NCBI RefSeq assembly: GCF_900167135.1
Contig: NZ_FUWZ01000002.1
Location: 496,001 to 560,000, forward strand
DNA from: Chitinophaga eiseniae
Lineage (GTDB): Bacteria; Bacteroidota; Bacteroidia; Chitinophagales; Chitinophagaceae
DNA: 64,000 nt
Direction: 5' to 3'
Position numbers and translations under genes: made by a program. Below are positions 36,501 through 43,217 of this stretch, in pieces (position 1 is the first letter of the stretch; each line of letters begins with the position of its first letter). The notes under the pieces were generated by a model, which was not told the origin of the DNA, did no database searches, and worked only from the letters and a program-made list of their open reading frames with translations.

Positions 36501-36908
36501 CTGTTGTTCCTGCAGCGGGGTAGCCGGTGGAGTGTTCTTTTTACTATCGGCCGGTTCAATCACGATATTCTGGCCAACGATGCTCCAGGTGAGGGACTGC
36601 TGCCGGAGGCACAGCTCCAGCACTTTCTCCAGCGAGGCGGATTTCACTTCTACGGTTACACGCCGGGCATTATCCAGCAGGCGGTGATCGAAAAAAAAGA
36701 CATACCCCGTTTGTTTTTCGATGGCACGGAAAACTTTTTCGAGCGGCGCATTTTTCTCGGACAGGGAAACGTTCTGAGCGTAGCTCTTGGCGCTGACCTG
36801 TATACAAGCGAATAGTACAATAATGGCTGATAGTTTCATGGCCAGTAGCATTTTGGCGATATACCGTGGTTGATAGGCCGGTCGCCTGCAAATAGAACTA
36901 AATTGCAT
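33570..36908 (-). CDS. STN-containing SusC/RagA-family outer-membrane transporter
   Basis: The 1112-residue protein has a signal peptide (to about residue 45, KSYAQ), an STN domain at about 46-118 (PLEKVFRAIEKQTGYVFFFD, ending WSIVGQNIVIEP), a carboxypeptidase-like sandwich at about 137-215 (VTGRVTATTGEPLPGATVVV), a plug at about 220-345 (ALSGRAPGVRVMQNNGAPGG, LYVIDGFPYNGNP, DASSTAIYGSRGANGIVII) and a C-terminal barrel ending SVTFGIRCGF. The STN domain links it to the FecR/ECF sigma pair encoded just upstream. It forms an import complex with the SusD protein encoded next. The start may be an internal Met (residue 20 or 24), since the first 19 residues are basic. Confidence 0.95.
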   Translation of the reverse strand: MQFSSICRRPAYQPRYIAKMLLAMKLSAIIVLFACIQVSAKSYAQNVSLSEKNAPLEKVFRAIEKQTGYVFFFDHRLLDNARRVTVEVKSASLEKVLELCLRQQSLTWSIVGQNIVIEPADSKKNTPPATPLQEQQPVTGRVTATTGEPLPGATVVVKGSKTGTQTDAEGAFKLMAPRTAVLVISYIGYKPQEVLAAGKQPLQIRLEADVNKANEVVVIGYGIAKKSDLTGSVSQIKSADITAQPNTNIMQALSGRAPGVRVMQNNGAPGGAISVRIRGINSIMGGNEPLYVIDGFPYNGNPTFLQPSDIASMEILKDASSTAIYGSRGANGIVIITTKSGRKKEATNVEVTAGYTIQSVSKKMKLMNAQQYATLYNEQAANDGLAPYFTKEQIDSFGLRPGTDWQSLVMHNAPIYNTSATVSGGTDKTRFSLSGGMFLQDGIVRNSNYKRYSIRGSVEHDISKIFSVSYNATLTRMDTRSQNSGLGNRGSDLISAMLMAPPTLTPYLPNGGYRRLTTAYPFISNAIINPMIPIYEISDRLKGDRVFSNAALTIKPWKDLSIRISGGIDNLNDRSDYYANIEPSTNSVGSATVRTVQSTSLLNENVLYYNKKIGVHGINVTAGFTYQDYVRTSMDGSGIGFLSDVTKTGSLGSAGTPGVPASSYQKWVLLSYLARVNYTLMDKYLFTVSVRRDGSSRYSPGNKWSTFPSAAIAWRAIDEPFLKGSRVVSDLKVRASYGATGSAAVSPYQTMNQLKSGNTIFGDALYTSMAPDIVLPGNLKWETTYQADFGADVAFFQDKVRLTADFYHKRTKNLLNTVQLPASMGYRTTLQNVGEMENKGMEFAVDVAVMKKAVTWDVNANISFNRNKIVKLYDGQDIFGNTFYTGSLNDYVNLLREGQPFGIFYGYVETGYTDKGNLQYADLNKDGKISADDKTYIGNPNPDFTYGLNSVTSYKGFELSVFIQGSQGNDIFNLNKAATLDLGMGLNLPADVAYDHWTPENTQAKYPKITRTLSANMSTRFVEDGSYLRFKNIQLAYNLPLEKMHVKWFKKAQVYVSGQNLITFTRYSWYDPEVNAFGSLMAAGAQSSVNQGIDYATYPTNKSVTFGIRCGF

Positions 36909-37003
36909 ACTTTTGAATTGTTTGGGTAATAAAAGCCCTGTCCCGGTATAAAAGCCGGAAGCGAGAGTCGTGGAACGATTTTCATGGGTTACCCAAACGA
37001 CCG

Positions 37004-37036
37004 CCGGGAGTGCTGGAACACTTCCGGTTTCTTTTT
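37004..37036 (+). terminator. Hairpin with T-tract in the fecR-susC gap
   Basis: CCGGGAGTG (37004-37012) pairs with CACTTCCGG (37019-37027), nine pairs including one G-U, around a six-nt loop. A T-rich run follows on the plus strand. As in the other sigma/FecR locus, the polarity is antisense to the operon. It could end plus-strand transcripts or form part of the susC leader. Confidence 0.45.
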
Positions 37037-37081
37037 TGGGCCCCTGCCGTGTTAATTAATCATTTTTCATAACGGTTGTTT

Positions 37082-38251
37082 TCATGGTATGACGATGATC
37101 TTCTTTTTTTCTATTCTGAAATGGATATTGCTTAGCTCGAGTATCTTCAGGACTTCTTCTATGCTGCTGTTACGGGATATTTTCCCACCAAATTCCCGGT
37201 CGGGGATATTGCCTTCATAGGCGATGTCTACATCGTACCAGCGGGCTATCTGTCGCATCACGCCGGGTAATTTCTCGTGGTTGAACCGGAAGTAACCGTT
37301 CTTCCATGCCACAATCTCTTCCAGGTCTACGTCATTGACCACCGACACCTGGCCGGCCTGGTCCATGCGGAGCTGCTGCCCTGGGCGCAGGGCGGTGCCG
37401 CCGCCGCCGGTATGTACTTTTACGGCGCCTTCCAGCAGGGTGGTCCGTACTGCGGTCTCCTCCGTATAGGCCATTACGTTAAAATGCGTGCCCAGCACCT
37501 GTACGTCCATATGGCCGGCTTTTACGTGGAAAGGTTTTCCCGGCATCTTCGCTACCTCGAAATAGGCTTCCCCGGTAAGTTCCACGGTCCTGTCGGCCCC
37601 GGAGAAGACGGTCGGATAACGCAGCGTAGAGGCGGCGTTGATCCACACGTTGGTGCCGTCCGGCAGGGTCACGCGGAACTGGCCGCCACGGGGGATGGCC
37701 AGCGTATTGTATTGTACCGCGCCGGAGTGATGGTCGCCGCCGGCTTCATAGGCCAGCTGGCCGTTATTGACCTGCACTATCTGCACATTGCCTTGTTGCG
37801 CCAGTGCACCATTGGCGGTACTATCGAGGGTGATGGTGCTGCCGTCTGCCAGTATGAGCGTTGCTTTGTTGCTGCCTGGCACCACGTGATGCACCGGGCT
37901 GTTGATGCCGCCTGCCACTGGCTGCTGCGGCCGGAAGCGCCAGAATGCGGCGACAACGACGATCACCGCCACTATAGCGGCGACAGCCGCCGGATACAGC
38001 CAGCGGCGCCGCCGGGCGATGGGCACCACCGGCGTATCGGCAGGGCGGATAGAAGCATAGATTTGTTCCATCCGTTCGGCATTAGCCTGACCGTGTTTCG
38101 TTTTATCCTGCAAAAGGGCTACCAGGGCTTCTTCCCATGCGTCCTGCCCATGGCCTTGCCGCAGGGTTTCCCAGAGCTGCGCGGTTTCTTCTTCGCTCAG
38201 CGCATCGTTGAGATATCGTGCTATCAGGGTTGATAAAGGTGTTGGTTCCAT
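37082..38251 (-). CDS. FecR-family anti-sigma factor
   Basis: The 389-residue protein has a cytoplasmic N-terminus (about 1-80), one transmembrane helix near residues 88-105 (YPAAVAAIVAVIVVVAAFW), the periplasmic FecR domain (about 115-285, with LADGSTITLDSTANGALAQQ, LPDGTNVWINAASTLRYPT, LTGEAYFEVAKMPGKPFHV) and a C-terminal DUF4974/STN-like part (about 320-389). It transmits the signal from the STN domain of the SusC encoded 173 bp downstream to the ECF sigma factor encoded 75 bp upstream. Confidence 0.95.
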   Translation of the reverse strand: MEPTPLSTLIARYLNDALSEEETAQLWETLRQGHGQDAWEEALVALLQDKTKHGQANAERMEQIYASIRPADTPVVPIARRRRWLYPAAVAAIVAVIVVVAAFWRFRPQQPVAGGINSPVHHVVPGSNKATLILADGSTITLDSTANGALAQQGNVQIVQVNNGQLAYEAGGDHHSGAVQYNTLAIPRGGQFRVTLPDGTNVWINAASTLRYPTVFSGADRTVELTGEAYFEVAKMPGKPFHVKAGHMDVQVLGTHFNVMAYTEETAVRTTLLEGAVKVHTGGGGTALRPGQQLRMDQAGQVSVVNDVDLEEIVAWKNGYFRFNHEKLPGVMRQIARWYDVDIAYEGNIPDREFGGKISRNSSIEEVLKILELSNIHFRIEKKKIIVIP

Positions 38252-38326
38252 AGCCAGTATGCGACGTTGTAATGGTAAAGACGCACTAATGGAACAAAAG
38301 GAGGTGCTGCGGAAAAAATTTTTTTT

Positions 38327-38923
38327 TCAGGTATAGCGGGTAAGGGTGGCGATGGCCAGCACGAGCAGGCCGGGATAGTGTTCCAATATTTTCCGGAGGG
38401 TGGCCAGCGCCTGTACGATATAACTTTTAACGGTAATACGGGACAGTCCCATGGCGTGGGCTATTTCTTCATGTCCCATGCCATCGAAGCGGCTCATACG
38501 GAAAGCTTTCTGCTGCTGGGGAGGCAGGCGTCGGATGGCGGCATGGATGGCATTTTCCAGTTCCCTGAATTCGGCCCTGGCTTCGGCGCCGCTATGGGTG
38601 TTTTCATGGTGGTAGTCCTGCAGGTACTGCCGGTAGGCATCCTGGGAGGCAAGTTTGCGCAGCCGGCTGTAGAGCAGGTTACGGGCCATGATAAAGAAGT
38701 AGGCGTCCAGCTTCTCTACCTGTGCCAGCTGCGCACGTTTTTCCCAGAGGGTCACAAATACCTCCTGGGCAATATCTTCTGCGATATCCGGAGAACGGGA
38801 GAGCAGCAGGGCGGAGGAATACACCGCATCCCAGTGACGAACGAACAGCTCACGGTATGCGGCCGCGTCTCCGTCGGCCAAACGCTTTAGTAGTTCGGTC
38901 TCACTATGTGGAATTGGATGCAT
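38327..38923 (-). CDS. ECF-type RNA polymerase sigma-70 factor
   Basis: The 198-residue protein has sigma region 2 at about 22-90 (YRELFVRHWDAVYSSALLLS, then IAEDIAQEVFVTLWEKR) and region 4 at about 125-180 (LPPQQQKAFRMSRFDGM, then HEEIAHAMGLSRITVKSYI). It is the partner of the FecR gene that follows and should activate the SusC/SusD/oxidoreductase genes. It starts 55 bp downstream of the nitrilase-family gene on the same strand, so transcription could run in from there, but no functional link is evident. Confidence 0.95.
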   Translation of the reverse strand: MHPIPHSETELLKRLADGDAAAYRELFVRHWDAVYSSALLLSRSPDIAEDIAQEVFVTLWEKRAQLAQVEKLDAYFFIMARNLLYSRLRKLASQDAYRQYLQDYHHENTHSGAEARAEFRELENAIHAAIRRLPPQQQKAFRMSRFDGMGHEEIAHAMGLSRITVKSYIVQALATLRKILEHYPGLLVLAIATLTRYT

Positions 38924-38978
38924 CGTTGGCCAACCCGGCTGCCTCTGTTCTGACCGGATTTTTTAAAAATAGTAAAAC

Positions 38979-39929
38979 TTATTTATTGTCCAGCCATACT
39001 ACCTTTTGTTCGGAGGTATGTTGTTGACCAATCACATCGCGGTACAGCCCGGGACGGCGGGCTTTACGGTAGCGATAACCACCGGCCTGCTGCAGCTTTT
39101 CAGGCGTCAGCGTGGCAATAGCGAAGCCGTCGCCCAGCTGGCGGCATTCTGCCAGGATATCCCCGAACGGGTCAAGGACCATGGAGCAACCGTTTTTAAG
39201 CTGGTCGTCGTCCATACCGATGGGGTTGGAGAACACGACGTATATGCCGTTGTCGTAAGCACGGGCGGGCAACCATTTCATGAGCCAGCCGCGGCCTTTG
39301 AGACTGTCAAACTCCAGGCGCAGGGAGGTAGGATCGGCTTCGCGGTTGTGCCACAGGGCAGGATCTACAAAGCCGGCGCCGGGGCGGGAAGAGGGCGTAC
39401 ACATGGTCACATGCGGCATAAAGAGGATATCGGCCCCCAGCAAAGCGGTAGCTCTTACGTTTTCAATGACGTTGTTATCATAGCAGATGAGGATGCCGCA
39501 TTTCCATCCCAGCAGGTCAAACACCACGTATTCATCGCCGGGCGTCAGGTGCGGGTTAATAAACGGATGCAGCTTGCGGTATTTGGCCACCAGTCCGTTT
39601 TTATCCACGCAGACATAAGCTTTATACAGTTTATCGGCCGCATCTTTTTCAAAGAGGCCGGCCAGAACGGCGATATTATGTTCGCGGGCGATGGCCGTCA
39701 GCCGCTGGATACTGGGCCCGTCCGGAATGAACTCTGCCAGGTCCAGCATCTGTTCTTTCGACAGGTGGCGGGCAAAGGTGTACCCGGTAACGGAGCATTC
39801 ATGAAAAGCGATGGCCTGTGCGCCATCAGCGGCGGCCTTCGCCGCCAGGTCGTTTATCTGTTGGAGATTATACGCTTTATCTCCGCTTTTGTTCTCGAAT
39901 TGTGCGGTGGCTACTTTTAATTTTTCCAT
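38979..39929 (-). CDS. Carbon-nitrogen hydrolase (nitrilase superfamily)
   Basis: The 316-residue cytosolic enzyme shows all three catalytic positions of the superfamily: Glu in AIAFHECSVTGYTF (about residue 43), Lys in VAKYRKLHPF (about 118) and Cys in CGILICYDNNVIENVRA (about 153). Such enzymes cleave amides or nitriles; members like this one are usually amidases of uncertain substrate. An insertion near residues 175-225 (PSSRPGAGFVDPALWHNRE) is longer than in ordinary amidases and may shape the substrate pocket. It starts 14 bp after the YdeI-like gene, so the two form an operon. Confidence 0.92.
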   Translation of the reverse strand: MEKLKVATAQFENKSGDKAYNLQQINDLAAKAAADGAQAIAFHECSVTGYTFARHLSKEQMLDLAEFIPDGPSIQRLTAIAREHNIAVLAGLFEKDAADKLYKAYVCVDKNGLVAKYRKLHPFINPHLTPGDEYVVFDLLGWKCGILICYDNNVIENVRATALLGADILFMPHVTMCTPSSRPGAGFVDPALWHNREADPTSLRLEFDSLKGRGWLMKWLPARAYDNGIYVVFSNPIGMDDDQLKNGCSMVLDPFGDILAECRQLGDGFAIATLTPEKLQQAGGYRYRKARRPGLYRDVIGQQHTSEQKVVWLDNK

Positions 39930-39943
39930 GGTTTCGTATATTC

Positions 39944-40531
39944 TTAATAGTTATATCTTTTGATTTTTGTGCCGGCAGCGCTGTCCCGTATCAGCTCGGC
40001 CAGCCGCTTCTCCCTGGTGGCAGCTTGTTTACCTGTCATCACCCAATGCGCGGTCTGCTTACGATACCCCGGCGCCATTTTCTGGTAAAAAGCCCAGGCT
40101 TTTTCGTTGGCCCGGAATTGTTGTTCAAATTCTTCAGAGAGCTGCTCCGACGCTTTCAATTCATAGGTGTATACAGCGGAACGCTCCAATTCCCGTTTAT
40201 TGAAAGCAGCGAGGCCCGCCGGCATCATCCGGCCCTCCCGGGTAAGGTCTTCCACCTTCTTGATATTGATAGCGCTCCAGATGCTTTTGGGTTTGCGGGG
40301 CGTAAAGCGGATCGTATAACTTTCTTCATTGATGGATTTACGGACCCCGTCTATCCAACCATAACAAATGGCTTCGTCCACCGACTCAGACCACGACATA
40401 CACTTTTTACCGGTACCGGTCTTGTAGTATCCAACCAGCAGTTCTGCTGCTTTATGATGATTTTTATCCAGCCATTTGCGGAAGGCGGCTCCTGTCTCGA
40501 AAAACACAGGTTCATTTGGATATTTGGTCAT
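39944..40531 (-). CDS. YdeI/OmpD-associated family protein
   Basis: The 195-residue protein has the YdeI-type opening FFETGAAFRKWLDKNHHKAA, then KCMSWSESVDEAICYGWIDG, the strongly conserved core, and RFTPRKPKSIWSAINIKKVE. A C-terminal helical tail (EKRLAELIRDSAAGTKIKRY) completes this bacteriocin-protection/YdeI family pattern. Family members were linked to peptide resistance in enteric bacteria, but in Bacteroidota the function is untested. It is transcribed just before the nitrilase gene. Its upstream region is occupied by the long inverted repeat at 40550-40718. Confidence 0.9.
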   Translation of the reverse strand: MTKYPNEPVFFETGAAFRKWLDKNHHKAAELLVGYYKTGTGKKCMSWSESVDEAICYGWIDGVRKSINEESYTIRFTPRKPKSIWSAINIKKVEDLTREGRMMPAGLAAFNKRELERSAVYTYELKASEQLSEEFEQQFRANEKAWAFYQKMAPGYRKQTAHWVMTGKQAATREKRLAELIRDSAAGTKIKRYNY

Positions 40532-40549
40532 TTGGTTATTGAGTTATTG

Positions 40550-40718
40550 GATTTATAGATTTTGAAATTTACGGATTTACGGATTTACGAATTTCGGGGA
40601 TTTGATCACTGTGTTTAGTTAAATTTTTGTTGAAAAAGTTAGTCAAATTATTCCACATAAAAGCAATATCACCAATCCCCGAAATTCGTAAATCCGTAAA
40701 TTTCAAAATCCATAAATC
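40550..40718. repeat. Long inverted repeat in a divergent promoter region
   Basis: The left arm 40550-40602 (53 bp) and right arm 40674-40718 (45 bp) are reverse complements, apart from one A/G mismatch and one extra 8-bp unit (ACGGATTT, present twice in tandem on the left and once on the right). The arms enclose 71 bp of AT-rich DNA. The element fills the space between the YdeI-like gene (minus) and the SRPBCC gene (plus). It could be a small non-autonomous element (MITE-like), an mRNA-stabilising hairpin or a chromosomal repeat family. No transposase or target duplication is seen. Confidence 0.9.
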
Positions 40719-40753
40719 AAAATGGGCTAGTTTTGGGCAAGCAGAAAACTGAT

Positions 40754-41137
40754 ATGAAAGATTTCAAGAAATATTTTAGCATCCCGGCTCCCCCGGAAGA
40801 AGTATATGCGGCGCTGACCAATCCGGCCACCATTCAGCTATGGACGGGCGAAGTAGCAGAAATGTCTACCGAGCCGGGATCGGAGTTCGCCCTGTGGGAA
40901 GAAAGCATTGTGGGCAAGAACCTTGAATTTGAGCCGGGAAAGAAGATTGTGCAGCAATGGTATTTCGGGGAAGATGAAGAAGCGCCGTCCATTGTGACGA
41001 TCATCCTGCATACCGGTAAAAAAGGCACCGATGTGGAGTTGCGGCATACCAATATTCCGGACGAAGCTTTTGAAGACATCACTACCGGCTGGCAGGAAGC
41101 CTATTTTGGGTCCCTGATAGATTTCTATAAGGAATAA
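40754..41137 (+). CDS. SRPBCC/AHSA1-like ligand-binding protein
   Basis: The 127-residue protein is of the START/SRPBCC fold: MKDFKKYFSIPAPPEEVYAA followed by LTNPATIQLWTGEVAEM, then KKIVQQWYFGEDE and the C-terminal helix WQEAYFGSLIDFYKE. This is the Aha1-C/AHSA1 pattern of small cytosolic proteins binding hydrophobic ligands or partner proteins. The start at 40754 is preferred to an ATG 21 bp upstream because the family begins at this beta strand. The right arm of the inverted repeat ends 35 bp before it. Confidence 0.88.
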   Translation: MKDFKKYFSIPAPPEEVYAALTNPATIQLWTGEVAEMSTEPGSEFALWEESIVGKNLEFEPGKKIVQQWYFGEDEEAPSIVTIILHTGKKGTDVELRHTNIPDEAFEDITTGWQEAYFGSLIDFYKE

Positions 41138-41167
41138 CAGGTTGATGCGCCCACAGCCCAATAGTCG

Positions 41168-41187
41168 CCCAGGGCCTAAGCCCTGGG
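41168..41187. terminator. Bidirectional terminator
   Basis: The perfect 8-bp stem CCCAGGGC/GCCCTGGG has a CTAA loop and lies between the convergent SRPBCC and SUKH genes. T-tracts are weak. Similar CCAGGGC hairpins are frequent between Bacteroidota genes, so a repeated-element origin is possible. Confidence 0.65.
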
Positions 41188-41193
41188 AAACAT

Positions 41194-41838
41194 TTAATCA
41201 TTTGTCTGATAAGGGAAGCTGCTGTCCAGCCAGTCAAAACCGATCTCCGCTTCCAGTATGTCGCGCAACTCATCTTCCGTGATGACGCCCTTTGCGTATA
41301 TGCCGGCTACGATTTCCTGCTGGCGGGGCGATAGATAGGGCGCATGTGTACGCAGAAAATTGGCGGCATTGACCGCCTGATCGCCTTCCGAGATCGGGCC
41401 CGGATATTCAGGGTTTTGTTCCACCACTGCTTCCAGCATCCGTGCGAAAATAAAATCCTGTAGGTTTTTGGCCATGATCACGGCCTCGTTGGAATCGTGA
41501 TATACCAGTACGATCGGCACGTCGTCCCCGTCTTTCAGGTTATAATAAAAGGCGTACCAGTCGCCCGCGCCGGTGTAACCCAGCGGAACAAACCGGTGGC
41601 TCTTGTCGGCAAACAGCATACCTGCTGCCACTTCTCCGGAAATATCTTTCTGGTCGATGATTTCAAAATCGATGGCAAACAGTAAAAAGGGCGGATGGTC
41701 TTTTGCGCGGAGGAATTCGCGGGAATACCATCCCGGTCCCAGTTGCCCCCAGGACAACATCCCGTCCCTGTCCAGTTGTTTATACAATGCAGGATATTCA
41801 AACTGATGTTCCTGCTCAATTGTCTCCAGTGTCGTCAT
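41194..41838 (-). CDS. SMI1/KNR4 (SUKH) family protein
   Basis: The 214-residue protein has an N-terminal SUKH domain: YPALYKQLDRDGMLSWGQLG, then HPPFLLFAIDFEIIDQKDI, FVPLGYTGAGDWYAFYYN and VPIVLVYHDSNEAVIMAKNL, the strand order of SMI1/KNR4 proteins. A C-terminal helical extension (about 150-214, LSPRQQEIVAGIYAKGVITE) follows. In many bacteria SUKH proteins are immunity proteins against secreted nuclease toxins, but others are housekeeping. No toxin gene lies next to it. It converges on the SRPBCC gene. Confidence 0.85.
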   Translation of the reverse strand: MTTLETIEQEHQFEYPALYKQLDRDGMLSWGQLGPGWYSREFLRAKDHPPFLLFAIDFEIIDQKDISGEVAAGMLFADKSHRFVPLGYTGAGDWYAFYYNLKDGDDVPIVLVYHDSNEAVIMAKNLQDFIFARMLEAVVEQNPEYPGPISEGDQAVNAANFLRTHAPYLSPRQQEIVAGIYAKGVITEDELRDILEAEIGFDWLDSSFPYQTND

Positions 41839-41873
41839 CTTTCGCTATCGTTTTTGGCAGGGAAAGATACGGC

Positions 41874-42710
41874 TTATTTGCGCACGCCTGCACGTTTAAA
41901 GGTCTGCTCTCCCTGTTTCTGGTAGGGATTCATCACAAATGACAACAGGCTGCCATCCTGTTTGAGCTCCACCACGCGGAAACCATGGTATTCCACGCCC
42001 CAGCTGCCGCCTACGTGGCCGTCCCAGAGGAAAGGTATTTTTTCATCGAGCATTTTCACGCTGTCTTCCTGGTGGTCGTGCCCGTTAAATACTGCGCGGA
42101 TATTGGGATATTGTTTGATGAGTGCCTGGAATTCCGGTGCGTCGATACCGTGTTTGGTCCACTTTACCGGGGTGATATGGACGAAGATGAAGATGTTGGC
42201 CGCCTTTTTATGTTGCTCCAGCTTTTCACGGAACCAGGCTACGTCCGGACTGAGGTAATTTCCATTGATATCGGCGGTGTCTCCCAGCAGGATCACATTA
42301 TCGCCCATCACTACGTCGTGGTTGAGCGGAAAACCCCATGCCTGTTGCCATGCTTCCGGCGTCACATGGTCGTGGTTGCCGCGGGTGGCGTATACGTGGG
42401 AGTGGATCTGTTTGAAGAGGGTGGCCGCAGGTGTCATGAAAGACGGATCGTTGTGGACCACGTCTCCGTTGAGTACGAAGAACGCGCAGGGATTGTTTTT
42501 TTCGTAGATGCGGAAAGCTTTTTCCAGGTCATGGTAATATTGCTCCCAGGCTGTTCCCGGTTCTCCATAGTGCCAGTCGGAGCCGATGGCAAAGCGGAAT
42601 ACCGTTTTATTCTTAAAGTCTTTGCTGGTGGCTGCGGTGACGATCTTGCCACAGGCCTGGATAACGATGGCGGCGGATACGCCGCGGAAGAATTCGCGTC
42701 TGTTCATCAT
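41874..42710 (-). CDS. Exported metallophosphoesterase
   Basis: The 278-residue protein has a calcineurin-like phosphoesterase core with all metal-binding motifs: GSDWHYGE (about residue 43), VLNGDVVHND (about 80), TRGNHDHVTP (about 112) and FNGHDHQED (about 210), plus the intermediate FVHITPV. The N-terminus, MMNRREFFRGVSAAIVIQACG, has a twin-arginine-like RRxFF motif followed by a short hydrophobic stretch and a Cys, so Tat export with or without lipidation is possible. It resembles phosphatases or phosphodiesterases of the Icc/PhoD-like sets; the substrate is unknown. Two adjacent ATGs could serve as start. Confidence 0.9.
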   Translation of the reverse strand: MMNRREFFRGVSAAIVIQACGKIVTAATSKDFKNKTVFRFAIGSDWHYGEPGTAWEQYYHDLEKAFRIYEKNNPCAFFVLNGDVVHNDPSFMTPAATLFKQIHSHVYATRGNHDHVTPEAWQQAWGFPLNHDVVMGDNVILLGDTADINGNYLSPDVAWFREKLEQHKKAANIFIFVHITPVKWTKHGIDAPEFQALIKQYPNIRAVFNGHDHQEDSVKMLDEKIPFLWDGHVGGSWGVEYHGFRVVELKQDGSLLSFVMNPYQKQGEQTFKRAGVRK

Positions 42711-43217
42711 ACATTAAAATTAGTCGTTCCGGCAGGAATCGACGGCTACACATTATATATTAACAGAAAGATCAAATTACGGACGACAGACCAGGAATGA
42801 TACATATGCTATATTTTTATGGCGCTAGATAACTATGCGGGCGCCATTATCTCCCCCCTATAATCATCTAAAAACGGGCAGTTTATCATTCATCATTCGT
42901 CATCCATCATTCGTCCAGCCACATAGCCATGCCCGTTAAAAAAATATCAGGTCCGTACAAGATAATATCAATCTCCCAAAAGCCATAATCATATGTAAGA
43001 TTTCACCATACATTATATTATAACTACATGATAATCAAATAAATACAAACAAAATATCCATCGATTGCAATTAACTGTTTTCGCCAGAGACTGGTCAACT
43101 TTCAATTTATTCAGAAAGAATTGTAATCAGATTGTTAATATTACCCTTAATCCTTCATTTTCTTACCCGCGCTAAATGATTTGATTGTAACTTTGCACCT
43201 CGAATAAAAATGGGGTT
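42711..43217. other. 507-bp intergenic region, divergent promoters
   Basis: No gene is seen. Both neighbours are transcribed away from it. It is AT-rich towards mqo. A short direct repeat, CATCATTCGTC at 42891-42901 and again at 42905-42915, is the only repeat noticed. A candidate mqo promoter element lies at 43188-43195. Confidence 0.7.
43188..43195 (+). promoter_or_regulatory. Candidate -7 element of mqo
   Basis: TAACTTTG matches TAnnTTTG, 22 bp before the mqo ATG, followed by the usual C. No clear -33 TTG is found. Confidence 0.5.

Noticed and set aside
36309..36815. 168-codon plus-strand frame opposite the second STN receptor
   Set aside because: It is a shadow of the receptor N-terminus and ends inside the signal-peptide region.
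42891..42915. Possible CRISPR-like or iteron repeat (CATCATTCGTC twice)
   Set aside because: There are only two copies three bases apart, with no array, no cas genes and no replication gene nearby.
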